Positions 1 through 7,105 of a stretch of 19,987 nt of DNA are shown here, one piece after another. This DNA is from Thermoplasmatota archaeon (lineage in GTDB: Archaea > Thermoplasmatota > Thermoplasmata > Thermoplasmatales > Thermoplasmataceae): assembly GCA_023379355.1 (NCBI GenBank), contig JAMCUD010000043.1, forward strand, positions 1-19,987. Direction: 5' to 3'. Position 1 is the first letter of the stretch, and the number at the start of each line of letters is the position of its first letter. A model generated the notes under the pieces. The model was given only the letters and a program-made list of their open reading frames with translations, had not been told where the DNA came from and searched no databases. The translations under genes were made by a program, and so were the position numbers.

Positions 1-497
1 TTAGAGTAAACCCGAAATCCGGATGTGGCGTCCCTTACCTGGGGGTGGAACGAAAGGTTAACCATCTTGTTTGCAAAATAAGAAATAATTTTTCTGTTTA
101 ACTTGTCTCCGTTGTGGCCTTTCTCCACATATCTGGAACCAACAACTACATCAGATCTGGAACGGATTGCGTATTCAACCATGTGAATTATGGTTGTGGG
201 ATCATGTGAAAAATCTGCATCCATTACAACAAGAAAATCGTTCTCGGCATGTCTCATGCCCTCGAGTTCTGCAGAGACAAGGCCTCTCTGGTTTTTCCTT
301 ATAACGAACTTTACCTCGGGAAATTTTTCAACAAGATCAAACGTACCATCCTGGGAATTATCATCAACAACGTAAACCGAATCGAGATCAAGGAGCTTCA
401 ATGTTGGAAGGAGATTGAGGAGGTTATGGTACTCATTGTAGGTCGGGATGACCACACCAATGTTGAACCGGCCATAAACAGAATCCAGCGTTATCAA
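1..497 (-). CDS. Family 2 glycosyltransferase, dolichyl-phosphate mannose synthase-like (3' end outside window)
   Basis: The first 165 residues of a GT-A fold glycosyltransferase are visible; the frame is still open at base 1. Seen in order: VVIPTYNE (about residues 15-22), VVDDNSQDGT (43-52), the metal-binding DAD (93-95) followed by FSHDP, VGSRY (119-123), and a DATSGFRVY stretch near the edge. This set is typical of polyprenyl-phosphate mannose/glucose synthases, which move a sugar from a nucleotide sugar to a lipid phosphate at the cytoplasmic face of the membrane. I choose the TTG at 497 because GGAGG lies six bases upstream of it and an in-frame stop lies further upstream; a GTG two codons earlier is possible. 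Any C-terminal membrane segments are beyond the window. A role in glycosylating surface proteins, such as the asparagine-rich sequon proteins in this window, is inference. Confidence 0.9.
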   Translation of the reverse strand, partial: MITLDSVYGRFNIGVVIPTYNEYHNLLNLLPTLKLLDLDSVYVVDDNSQDGTFDLVEKFPEVKFVIRKNQRGLVSAELEGMRHAENDFLVVMDADFSHDPTTIIHMVEYAIRSRSDVVVGSRYVEKGHNGDKLNRKIISYFANKMVNLSFHPQVRDATSGFRVYS

Positions 498-589
498 GAG
501 CACCCTCCACCGGTTGTAAATGAATCAGTGTAAGCTCCTTTGTTAACGGTCATTTTTACTTCAACGTGGTATCCCTTTAATCTGTAATC

Positions 590-598
590 TATATTTAA
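590..598 (-). promoter_or_regulatory. Possible TATA box for the glycosyltransferase gene
   Basis: On the minus strand this reads TTAAATATA. It would place the transcript start near base 567 and leave a leader of about 70 bases before the TTG at 497, which has a good Shine-Dalgarno. The call is by sequence resemblance only. Confidence 0.35.
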
Positions 599-610
599 TT
601 GTAACTCTAA

Positions 611-626
611 TTCGTCATAAGACGAA
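611..626. repeat. Short inverted repeat (6-base arms, 4-base spacer)
   Basis: TTCGTC, then ATAA, then GACGAA form a perfect 16-base dyad between the two divergent promoters. It could be an operator or a chance hairpin. It is about 80 bases upstream of the plus-strand TATA element and about 15 bases upstream of the minus-strand one. Confidence 0.4.
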
Positions 627-701
627 ATCACGCATGGGACTTAGGAAAATATTGAATTACGAGAATTTTGCCCTCTGATTACTGGTCCATGATCTGTGTA
701 A

Positions 702-711
702 CATATATAAT
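702..711 (+). promoter_or_regulatory. TATA box for the thermopsin-family gene
   Basis: CATATATAAT is the best TATA match in the intergenic region. It predicts a start near 730-735 and a leader of about 85 bases before the GTG at 819. Confidence 0.5.
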
Positions 712-808
712 GGAGAGACCATTGTGCAGGGTCATCTTTCGGATACAGTTCCATTCAGAACGACTTGACTGAAGAACCACAGAGGCAAAATTGATATTCA
801 TCCAAGCT

Positions 809-830
809 AAGGGGTTTGGTGAATCAAACC
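809..830 (+). promoter_or_regulatory. Ribosome-binding site and hairpin around the thermopsin start codon
   Basis: AAGGGG (809-814) precedes the GTG at 819. GGTTTG (813-818) can pair with CAAACC (825-830), leaving GTGAAT, which contains the start codon, in a six-base loop. Part of the Shine-Dalgarno lies in the stem. Whether this folds or matters in the cell is unknown. Confidence 0.35.
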
Positions 831-3605
831 AGCATCAGATCAATTAAGGTTGCTCTACTGGTCATCATTCTGCTGGGAAGCGTTCCCCTGATTACACATG
901 AAACAGTGTTTTCAAAGAGTCAACTCCCGAATTCCGATCCTTCTTATCACGCATTAACACAAACAGGCCAACACACGGTGAGAGAGAGCATCAACCCCTA
1001 TGTATATGCGGGCGAGCCGGCTCCCATGGGTATTGCAAGCTATGGGCTTGGACCCGAAAATTCAGCGTTTATACTGAATTCATCTTCTTACATTGGCATC
1101 ATCAACATATCATCGATCGATGTCTACAATTCATCCTGGCCTGGTAAAGATATGACATTTCAGCTGAATCTTAACCTTGTCTTCACATACAACGGGCAGG
1201 ATTACGTATACTGGGTGCAGGATGTTGCGTACCTGAGTACCTCAAGCAGGGAAATAGAATTCCTTGACAACGTGTGGAATTCTTCCTCATACACAGCTCA
1301 GATGTACAGTTCGTCAATAACCGGAAACGGAACAGTGGCAACATCGGGTGGGATTGGATACTACTACGATGAACCACAATCAATACCAGGAAATCTCGTC
1401 GTCCTAAGCTATCCGTCTGAAGTCATATTGAGGATTAACGCCAGTACGACTTCAACAGGCATTCCCGAAGTGAACTTTAGCTACCAGGACGGATACGGAT
1501 GGGTTACGTATGATAATGTCCTGTTCCCGTTCGCCACTATCGGATATGGATCGGAACATTTCATGGTCAACGGATATCAACCTAAGCCGGACGGGCTGCC
1601 AATGGATGCAGAACTCATACTCGGAGGACCGGGAGGGGGCAGCGATACGAATGATAACCAGTCCGCTCTGTCGCTGATGTTGCAGTACTGGAATGGCAAC
1701 AATTACCAGTCCGTATTTGACGCTTTCAACTTTGGAAGCAACACTGCTGAGGGGATTTCAAACGCAACTGTAACCCCGCTTGATTCATATTCACTGGGGG
1801 TACCTGGTTCTGAAGTTACAAGTGGACCTGGAACTCTTTCCATGATCTACAATACGAGTGAGGTTGGCTTCGTTTCCATTCTGGCACCGGGATACCAGTC
1901 TGGTTCGATCAATGTGAATGATGCCAGCATAGGTTATACAGGGGGAAGGGCCAATATAACTCTCGCAGCCGGTAGGTATAATCTCACATTAGTCAGTGGG
2001 GGAAGCACTTTTCATTTCCACAATGTGTCTGTCTCTCCAGGAAATTCGACGTTTCTGACCACTGAGAAATTCTATACAATCCGGATTAACGAGACCGGCC
2101 TCCCCGCAGGAGACAGCTGGGCAATATCAATCAATGGAACTGTTTACCGTAGCGTTGAACAGAATATTTCAGTCCTTGAAATAAACGGAACTTACAACCT
2201 GTCTGTACTATCCGTTCCTGGTTACAGGCCACAACAGTACTATTATGAAGTGTCCGTGGATGGATCCAACGTTTCCGTTAATTTGGCCTTCTCAGTGATT
2301 AGGTACCAGGTCACTTTCGTCCTTGTGGGGAGCCGGAATCCCCAGGAATGGAACGTTTCCATCGTCGGGAACGGAATCCTCGGCACAAGTTCGACAAGCT
2401 TGACCGTCTATCTTCCGAACGGCACATATTATTTCATTGCCAGCACTGATGAACAACGCTTCATGAACTACTCCGGATCGTTCACGGTTTCAGCGTCTTC
2501 TCTTAATGTCAGTGTCCATTTGATATTAAAGGCTCAAATCAACATTCATTCCAGCATCGCTGATTCAAGCGTCATAATAAATGGTAATGAATTCAACTTT
2601 TCCAGTAATTTTTCGGCCTATCTTGTACCCGGGAACTACAGCATCTTCGTTACATCGGAACATTCCTTACCGTACTTTGCGATGTATGATCTAAAAGAAG
2701 ACCAAACACTCAACATTAGTGCCAATCTCACATTGCTTTCTGTATTTGGAACCATCACCGGAACTCTAAATTCAAGGAACGCAGAATTGTTTGCCAATGG
2801 CATGGCGATACCGGTAGTCAATGGCACCTTCAGACAGGCCCTGTCTCCCGGGAATTATATGATCTCGGCCTCTGCTCCGGGTATGGAGGCAGAGACCCTT
2901 TCTGTGCAGCTTGCAGATGGTTACATACAACCGCTTAGTCTCAATCTTATGCCTGGAAAAACGTTTAGGGTGAATGGCTACGTTGATCCTGCCGGTGCCA
3001 GTCTATTTTTCAATGGACAGCCAGCCTTGGAGAGTGGATCAGGCAGCTACTTGGAATACCTGACTCCAGGCCTTTACAGGGTCTCTGTCACATGTGATGG
3101 CTTTGTCCCATACTCAAACACCATAAATATCACGGAAAATCTGACGGTCAATTTTACCCTGACACCTTTACCTGCCCTGTACCGAGCAGGTAACGCTTCT
3201 GGCCTATCGGTTCTTGCAAGCAACGGCAATGTCACACAGCTGAAATTTACCGGTACCGCGGTAACGTTAAATTTCACTTCTGCAACTGGGGGATACCTGC
3301 TCATCAGTGTGCCATATTTTGGGATCAGGAACAGCAGTATTCAGCAGGCCATTTCAAGCAGAGTATTCTTGAATGGTGTTCCAGCCCAGAATTTCATCGT
3401 GGCGTTAGGCAGCAACTATACAGTCACACTCTACCTGCACATCTCTGGTGACCCTTATCTGGTATGGCTGTTCAACTCATCCCTGCCGGCCCCTTCACCC
3501 GGTTCTGGAAATTTGCATTCGGGATCGGTGGAGATGGAATATGCTGTTCTTGGCATCCTGATCCTTATTCTTGTGGCATCTGTCATTGCGGTCAGGAAAA
3601 GATGA
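819..3605 (+). CDS. Thermopsin-family (peptidase A5) multidomain surface protein with C-terminal membrane anchor
   Basis: A 928-residue surface protein (numbering below counts from the TTG at 816). A signal-like hydrophobic stretch lies at about 10-27. Residues about 60-320 match the thermopsin family, acid proteases of archaea: PMGIASYGL near 70-78, YWVQDV near 132, NVWN near 152, VTYDNVLFP, and AELILGGPGGG near 265-275. Two kinds of beta-rich repeats follow: an NETGLPAGDSW module at about 425-500, common on Thermoplasmatales surface proteins, then PEGA-like modules to about 780. The last 24 residues are one membrane helix ending in RKR. N-glycosylation sequons (NxS/T) are frequent. The enzyme probably acts outside the cell at low pH, tethered to the membrane; catalytic residues cannot be assigned here. 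I prefer GTG 819 to TTG 816 because AAGGGG at 809-814 is better spaced. It converges with the next gene, with three bases between stops. Confidence 0.88.
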   Translation: MNQTSIRSIKVALLVIILLGSVPLITHETVFSKSQLPNSDPSYHALTQTGQHTVRESINPYVYAGEPAPMGIASYGLGPENSAFILNSSSYIGIINISSIDVYNSSWPGKDMTFQLNLNLVFTYNGQDYVYWVQDVAYLSTSSREIEFLDNVWNSSSYTAQMYSSSITGNGTVATSGGIGYYYDEPQSIPGNLVVLSYPSEVILRINASTTSTGIPEVNFSYQDGYGWVTYDNVLFPFATIGYGSEHFMVNGYQPKPDGLPMDAELILGGPGGGSDTNDNQSALSLMLQYWNGNNYQSVFDAFNFGSNTAEGISNATVTPLDSYSLGVPGSEVTSGPGTLSMIYNTSEVGFVSILAPGYQSGSINVNDASIGYTGGRANITLAAGRYNLTLVSGGSTFHFHNVSVSPGNSTFLTTEKFYTIRINETGLPAGDSWAISINGTVYRSVEQNISVLEINGTYNLSVLSVPGYRPQQYYYEVSVDGSNVSVNLAFSVIRYQVTFVLVGSRNPQEWNVSIVGNGILGTSSTSLTVYLPNGTYYFIASTDEQRFMNYSGSFTVSASSLNVSVHLILKAQINIHSSIADSSVIINGNEFNFSSNFSAYLVPGNYSIFVTSEHSLPYFAMYDLKEDQTLNISANLTLLSVFGTITGTLNSRNAELFANGMAIPVVNGTFRQALSPGNYMISASAPGMEAETLSVQLADGYIQPLSLNLMPGKTFRVNGYVDPAGASLFFNGQPALESGSGSYLEYLTPGLYRVSVTCDGFVPYSNTINITENLTVNFTLTPLPALYRAGNASGLSVLASNGNVTQLKFTGTAVTLNFTSATGGYLLISVPYFGIRNSSIQQAISSRVFLNGVPAQNFIVALGSNYTVTLYLHISGDPYLVWLFNSSLPAPSPGSGNLHSGSVEMEYAVLGILILILVASVIAVRKR

Positions 3606-3608
3606 AAC

Positions 3609-4112
3609 TCACAGATCTACCTTGATCTGCCATTCACTTTTGTTCTGAATCAGCGATCCATGGAGCCCTCTTTCTGTTATCTCAGCCAGCTTGCCGGCTG
3701 CTTCCGTCTCAGAACGGAAATGGAAGAATAGAGCATCATAACCCAGCTCTGGCATATCATTCTGTGACCCAAGAATATCCCTAAGCTTATCGAGTACGGA
3801 TATGAGCCTCTCTTCCGACGTCCTCAGCTGACCGGTCTTTATTCTTTCAAGCCCCCTCTCCTTAAGGCTATTGTAAATAACCTGATTGACCTGGCCGGAA
3901 ATCTGCCTGTGTGACGGTGTCCTTACTCCAGTAAATAGAAAATATGATCCAATTGCAATAACGACGATACCGAGTTCAATCAGGATGAATAAGGTGAAGT
4001 ATACGCCCATTATGACAATAAGCATGCCGAGTATTGTTCTGGGGGTGCTCAATGAAGGTTGTATGTAACCCTTCCTAAAATCCTTATTGGTGAAGATTGA
4101 CGAACAGTTCAC
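3609..4112 (-). CDS. Small membrane protein of unknown function (167 aa)
   Basis: I do not recognise this family. The protein has a short polar N-terminus, then a tight pair of hydrophobic helices (about residues 27-44 and 45-62), then a soluble part of about 105 residues that is charged and helical, probably cytoplasmic. The soluble part contains SEERLISVLDKLRDIL (about 99-114) and ends with alternating residues that could form a few beta strands. The start is the GTG at 4112. There is no good Shine-Dalgarno, but a palindromic AT-rich element is centred about 28 bases upstream, so the transcript may be nearly leaderless. The gene is divergent from dCMP deaminase and convergent with the thermopsin gene. 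No catalytic motif is visible. Confidence 0.7.
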   Translation of the reverse strand: MNCSSIFTNKDFRKGYIQPSLSTPRTILGMLIVIMGVYFTLFILIELGIVVIAIGSYFLFTGVRTPSHRQISGQVNQVIYNSLKERGLERIKTGQLRTSEERLISVLDKLRDILGSQNDMPELGYDALFFHFRSETEAAGKLAEITERGLHGSLIQNKSEWQIKVDL

Positions 4113-4134
4113 ATTTCACAAGCAGTGTACTTCC

Positions 4135-4146
4135 AATAACGTTATT
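4135..4146. promoter_or_regulatory. Palindromic bidirectional promoter element
   Basis: AATAACGTTATT is a perfect 12-base palindrome. Its centre is about 28 bases from the GTG at 4112 and about 29 bases from the ATG at 4170. This is the position expected for a TATA element serving two nearly leaderless divergent transcripts. The match to the archaeal TATA consensus is only moderate. Confidence 0.45.
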
Positions 4147-4169
4147 ATGCCAGATCTCCATATGTTTCT

Positions 4170-4682
4170 ATGGAAAGCTCGAGGCCCTCTTGGGACCAGT
4201 ATTTTATGAGGATGGCATTCCTCGCTGCCTCCCGTTCAAACTGCACGAGGCGCAAGGTAGGGGCTGTCATAGTTAAGGATAAGAACGTGCTTGCCACGGG
4301 TTATAATGGGCCTCCATCCGGTACAGTCCATTGCGACGTTGTAGGATGCATTCGTGATGACCTGGATGTGCCGTCTGGTGAAAGACACGAACTTTGCCGC
4401 GGCCTTCACGCTGAGCAGAATGCTATCATCCAGGCTGCTGTTCATGGAGTTAGCATTAAGGATGCGGTAATTTATGTCACCACACATCCATGCGTTGTCT
4501 GCTCAAAGATGCTGATGAACGCGCAGATAAGGGAAATAATATATGCGCAGGGTTACCCTGATGAGCTTTCCGAATTGATGCTTCTGGAGAGTTCCATCAC
4601 GAAACGGCGATTTGAACTTCCGGAAAACGAGGTAAAAGCCATGTTGGGAGACTTCTACGCAACAATGCCCGGCAGTGACTAA
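4170..4682 (+). CDS. dCMP deaminase (ComEB-type, zinc-dependent)
   Basis: A 170-residue member of the cytidine/deoxycytidylate deaminase superfamily. The zinc and catalytic motif HAEQN is at 80-84 (His80 as ligand, Glu82 as proton shuttle), and PCVVC at 107-111 gives the two cysteine ligands (Cys108, Cys111). The N-terminal part has GYNGPPSG (44-51) and a second cysteine/histidine-rich stretch (HCDVVGC, 54-60), as in dCMP deaminases, which often bind an additional structural zinc. The expected reaction is dCMP to dUMP, feeding thymidylate synthesis. The ATG at 4170 lacks a Shine-Dalgarno and the palindromic element lies about 29 bases upstream, so the message is probably nearly leaderless. 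Length and motifs are complete. Another cytosine-nucleotide deaminase specificity cannot be excluded. Confidence 0.9.
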   Translation: MESSRPSWDQYFMRMAFLAASRSNCTRRKVGAVIVKDKNVLATGYNGPPSGTVHCDVVGCIRDDLDVPSGERHELCRGLHAEQNAIIQAAVHGVSIKDAVIYVTTHPCVVCSKMLMNAQIREIIYAQGYPDELSELMLLESSITKRRFELPENEVKAMLGDFYATMPGSD

Positions 4683-4849
4683 AAGCTTCAACCCTCCTCT
4701 GGATAGCCAGTACACTGACGTCATTTTTAAGGCATGAAACGTGTGACTGGATGCAGATTCCCATTGAATTATGTGGCCATTTCCATTATTAATGGCGACC
4801 TGTTCTATGTCTCCGTAAAGATTTCCTTACGCAGCTTTGCACCATATTA

Positions 4850-4858
4850 TTATTTATA
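4850..4858 (+). promoter_or_regulatory. TATA box for the DedA-family gene
   Basis: The stretch reads TTATTTATA and is centred about 25 bases before the GTG at 4879, matching a leaderless start at that codon. It therefore argues against the longer reading frame from TTG 4837, which would begin upstream of its own promoter. Confidence 0.5.
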
Positions 4859-4878
4859 TTTCATTGGTATGTATTCAC

Positions 4879-5535
4879 GTGTTTCATCTTGCAATTGCCA
4901 CTTCACTGGCTAACTTCGTAATAACACTTATCCAGACTCTCGGATATCCCGGTATTTTCTTCCTCATGCTACTTGAAGGGCTACTTCTTCCCATACCATC
5001 TGAGGTCGTGATGGCTTTCGGAGGCTATCTGGCCTTTTCCAGCGGACTTCCGGACATAATGGGTGTACCGGCGTTTATCATACTCCTCATTGTCGGAAGC
5101 CTGGGCAACGTGGCTGGAGCTTATCTTGCCTACATGCTCGGAGATTACGGAGGAATACCGCTGATAATGAAATATGGAAAATATGTAATGCTTGATGAGG
5201 GCTCAATAAGGAAGACGCATGAATGGTTCCTGCGCTACGGCCCTGTTTCTGTATTCCTTACCAGGCTTGTACCAATCTTCAGGACATTCATATCCATACC
5301 TGCGGGAATTGCCAAGATGAACAGGACAAGTTTCCTCCTTCTAACCCTGGCCGGTTCGCTCATTTGGGACAGCCTGCTAATTTACCTCGGCTATGTTCTT
5401 GGTCCGCACTGGAACACAATACTATCATTCTTTGACGAATATCAGTATGTTGCAATAGGTATCCTGATTGCCATAATACTGTGGTGGTTCATCGGCAAGC
5501 TTATCAAAAAGAGTAGAACTCCGGATACAGAATAG
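4879..5535 (+). CDS. DedA/SNARE-associated family membrane protein
   Basis: A 218-residue integral membrane protein. It has the DedA signature near the N-terminus (LLEGLLLPIPSEVVMAFGGYL), a central GNVAGAYLAYMLGDYGG, and the arginine-rich half FLTRLVPIFRTFISIPAGIAKM, typical of this superfamily with its two re-entrant loops. Several membrane helices follow, and the tail is basic (KLIKKS). DedA proteins affect membrane homeostasis; some family members move phospholipids or polyprenyl phosphate between leaflets, but the substrate cannot be read here. I choose GTG 4879 over TTG 4837 because a TATA element sits at 4850-4858. The gene converges on the sdh operon with 30 bases between stops. Confidence 0.85.
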   Translation: MFHLAIATSLANFVITLIQTLGYPGIFFLMLLEGLLLPIPSEVVMAFGGYLAFSSGLPDIMGVPAFIILLIVGSLGNVAGAYLAYMLGDYGGIPLIMKYGKYVMLDEGSIRKTHEWFLRYGPVSVFLTRLVPIFRTFISIPAGIAKMNRTSFLLLTLAGSLIWDSLLIYLGYVLGPHWNTILSFFDEYQYVAIGILIAIILWWFIGKLIKKSRTPDTE

Positions 5536-5558
5536 AAATAGTGAAATAAATATTAAAA

Positions 5559-5567
5559 TATTTTTTT
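5559..5567 (+). terminator. T-rich terminator after the DedA gene
   Basis: A T7 tract (5561-5567) preceded by alternating A/T lies 24 bases after the DedA stop. Archaeal RNA polymerase terminates at such U-tracts. The T7 tract runs two bases into the sdhD stop codon, so the two convergent genes share this end. Confidence 0.5.
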
Positions 5568-5955
5568 AGGCTGGAATTGCTATTCTGGCAACCAGTATTG
5601 CAAGGATTGTTCCGTATATTACCGTCACAAAATACAGCGCAACAAGACCATAGTTCAGGTAATTCTTTGCCCTGTGGCTCATATTCAGGTCCTTCAGTAT
5701 TCCGCCCAGACCATTGACGGCATGGTAGCTTATCACCCATACGAAAACTATGAAGAATGCAAGCCACCATGGGTTATGCATGTTCTGAATGACCTGGTTG
5801 AAAAACTGTATTGGATGCCCGAAATCTATGTGGGCTACATAAAGGTGTACTCCTACAAAAAATATGAGGAACAGCCCTGATGCCGCCTGGAACATCCTTG
5901 ATACTGATCCCGTAACTCTTCTTCCTGAACTGTACTTCATTTCTGTTTCTGTCAT
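5566..5955 (-). CDS. sdhD: Succinate dehydrogenase membrane anchor subunit SdhD
   Basis: A 129-residue protein with three predicted membrane helices (about 22-41, 62-86, 99-123). It is the last gene of the sdhABCD operon. Candidate haem b ligands are His37/His42 in VGVHLYVAH and His78 in SYHAVNG. With SdhC it would anchor the SdhAB head to the cytoplasmic membrane and form the quinone site. Its ATG follows the sdhC stop by one base, with GGAG about nine bases upstream. The assignment as D rather than C rests on order and weaker motifs. Its first and second helices resemble those of the SdhC-like neighbour. Confidence 0.8.
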   Translation of the reverse strand: MTETEMKYSSGRRVTGSVSRMFQAASGLFLIFFVGVHLYVAHIDFGHPIQFFNQVIQNMHNPWWLAFFIVFVWVISYHAVNGLGGILKDLNMSHRAKNYLNYGLVALYFVTVIYGTILAILVARIAIPA

Positions 5956-5956
5956 C

Positions 5957-6370
5957 TTATGCAGCTCCTATGAACATATAGGCGTAATAGAGGAAAACTC
6001 CGAGTATGACAATTGCCACGCTCTCAAACACATAAAACATGACTTTGTGGTTCTTTAGGCCGATTCCCATCTCATTTAGCGCAAGCCTGGTACCATTAGC
6101 CCCGTGGTAGAATATTACAAGTGCAAGCAGGACGTCGAGCACAAGGAAGGAATCATATGGACCATATGTGATTGATGATACAAGATTGTTGTACGTTGTC
6201 GATCCGCTCAGCAGGTGAGAAAGCACGAACAGGTGAAGGTACAGGTAGAATACTATAACGAGACCGCTTAACCTGTGCATTGCAAATGCAAAGTAACCAA
6301 CCCCTTTTCTATAGAACTTTGCCCAGCCAAGTGGGCCCTCTTTCATATTCTTCACACTTTCAACAACCAC
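5957..6370 (-). CDS. sdhC: Succinate dehydrogenase cytochrome b subunit SdhC
   Basis: A 137-residue protein with three membrane helices (about 27-53, 72-95, 110-133). It contains the classical HRLSG motif (32-36), the histidines of YLHLFVLSH, and a second HGANGTR motif (His89), which matches the conserved haem/quinone region of SdhC. The start is the GTG at 6370. AGGAGGAG at the end of sdhB lies six bases upstream, so the ribosome-binding site overlaps the sdhB stop codon. It works as membrane anchor and electron relay from the SdhB clusters to quinone. Confidence 0.88.
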   Translation of the reverse strand: MVVESVKNMKEGPLGWAKFYRKGVGYFAFAMHRLSGLVIVFYLYLHLFVLSHLLSGSTTYNNLVSSITYGPYDSFLVLDVLLALVIFYHGANGTRLALNEMGIGLKNHKVMFYVFESVAIVILGVFLYYAYMFIGAA

Positions 6371-6372
6371 TG

Positions 6373-7095
6373 TTATCTCCTCCTGAATAACCTCTGGAAT
6401 TCAAGTCCGACCATGCTGGACCTCAACTTCTGAATTGCGAAGGATGGATCCACGCCTTTGGGACAAGCCTCAGTGCATTCCCCGGCAAAATGGCAGCGGG
6501 ATGTGCCTTCTTCGCCGCTGACGATTTCAAGCCTATACTTCTTTCCCTGATCCCTGTTATCCGCTATGTAACGCCATGCTGCCGCTAACGGAGCTGGACC
6601 AAGGTAATCTGGATCCGAGCCCTCAATGGGGCATGCTGCCATGCATATTCCGCATTTTATGCACAGTGAATAGTCCAGATAATCGTGGAACTGCTCGGGA
6701 GTTTGAAGGATCTCCGAATCATATTTACCATCGTCATCCCTGATCACATATGGCTTAACGGCACGATATTTTTCAAGGAAACCATCGATATCAACGGCAA
6801 GATCCCTTATGACCTTGAAATGTTTCAGCGGTGCCACTGTAACCCTGTCACCCTTAAGGCTATCAGTTGTTGTGGAACATGCCATATGTGGCTTTCCGTT
6901 GATCTCCATGCCGCAGCTTCCGCATATCTCCATCCTGCAGGAATACCTGAATGACAGGGAATGATCAAGGTTTTCCTTTATGTACAGAAGAGCCTCAAGA
7001 ACTGTTGAAACTTTATCCTTCGGGACATTATAGGATTGCGTTTTCATATTCCCTTTCTCGTCTGTCCTCTTTATTTCAAAAACCATCTCTTCCAT
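6373..7095 (-). CDS. sdhB: Succinate dehydrogenase iron-sulfur subunit SdhB
   Basis: A 240-residue protein that carries electrons from FAD to quinone. The N-terminal ferredoxin domain binds [2Fe-2S] through Cys53, Cys58, Cys61 and Cys73 (SCRMEICGSCG...MAC). The C-terminal domain has CIKCGICMAACP (Cys145, 148, 151, 155) and CHFAGECTEACPKG (Cys201, 207, 211). This is the normal pattern for one [4Fe-4S] and one [3Fe-4S] cluster, so this is the classical enzyme and not the variant with a CCG-domain anchor. A longer frame starts at GTG 7104, but I choose ATG 7095 because GAGGTG lies six bases upstream, overlapping the sdhA stop. Tight spacing indicates one transcript. Confidence 0.95.
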   Translation of the reverse strand: MEEMVFEIKRTDEKGNMKTQSYNVPKDKVSTVLEALLYIKENLDHSLSFRYSCRMEICGSCGMEINGKPHMACSTTTDSLKGDRVTVAPLKHFKVIRDLAVDIDGFLEKYRAVKPYVIRDDDGKYDSEILQTPEQFHDYLDYSLCIKCGICMAACPIEGSDPDYLGPAPLAAAWRYIADNRDQGKKYRLEIVSGEEGTSRCHFAGECTEACPKGVDPSFAIQKLRSSMVGLEFQRLFRRR

Positions 7096-7105
7096 CTTAA
7101 GCACC

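Larger units (their letters stand above)
498..818. other. Divergent intergenic region
   Basis: This 321-base stretch separates the glycosyltransferase from the thermopsin gene and shows no convincing gene. It holds a weak TATA-like element for the minus strand (590-598), a 16-base inverted repeat (611-626), a clear TATA element for the plus strand (702-711), and an A/G-rich translation start region at 809-818. If the TATA calls are right, both flanking genes have leaders of about 70-85 bases, unlike most first genes in this window. Confidence 0.6.

Noticed and set aside
190..533. Two plus-strand open frames opposite the glycosyltransferase
   Set aside because: The minus strand encodes a complete set of GT2 motifs over the same bases, so the plus-strand frames are shadows.
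1900..3160. The repeated beta modules of the thermopsin-family protein as a DNA-level tandem repeat
   Set aside because: The similarity is at the level of protein folds and short motifs; the nucleotide sequences have diverged and no DNA repeat is evident.
4837..4878. N-terminal extension of the DedA protein from TTG 4837
   Set aside because: The extension translates the TATA region itself, and the family signature begins well downstream of GTG 4879.
4734..4913. A 59-codon open frame on the plus strand starting ATG at 4734
   Set aside because: It overlaps the TATA element and start of the DedA gene, has no Shine-Dalgarno or well-placed promoter, and its sequence looks like random translation.
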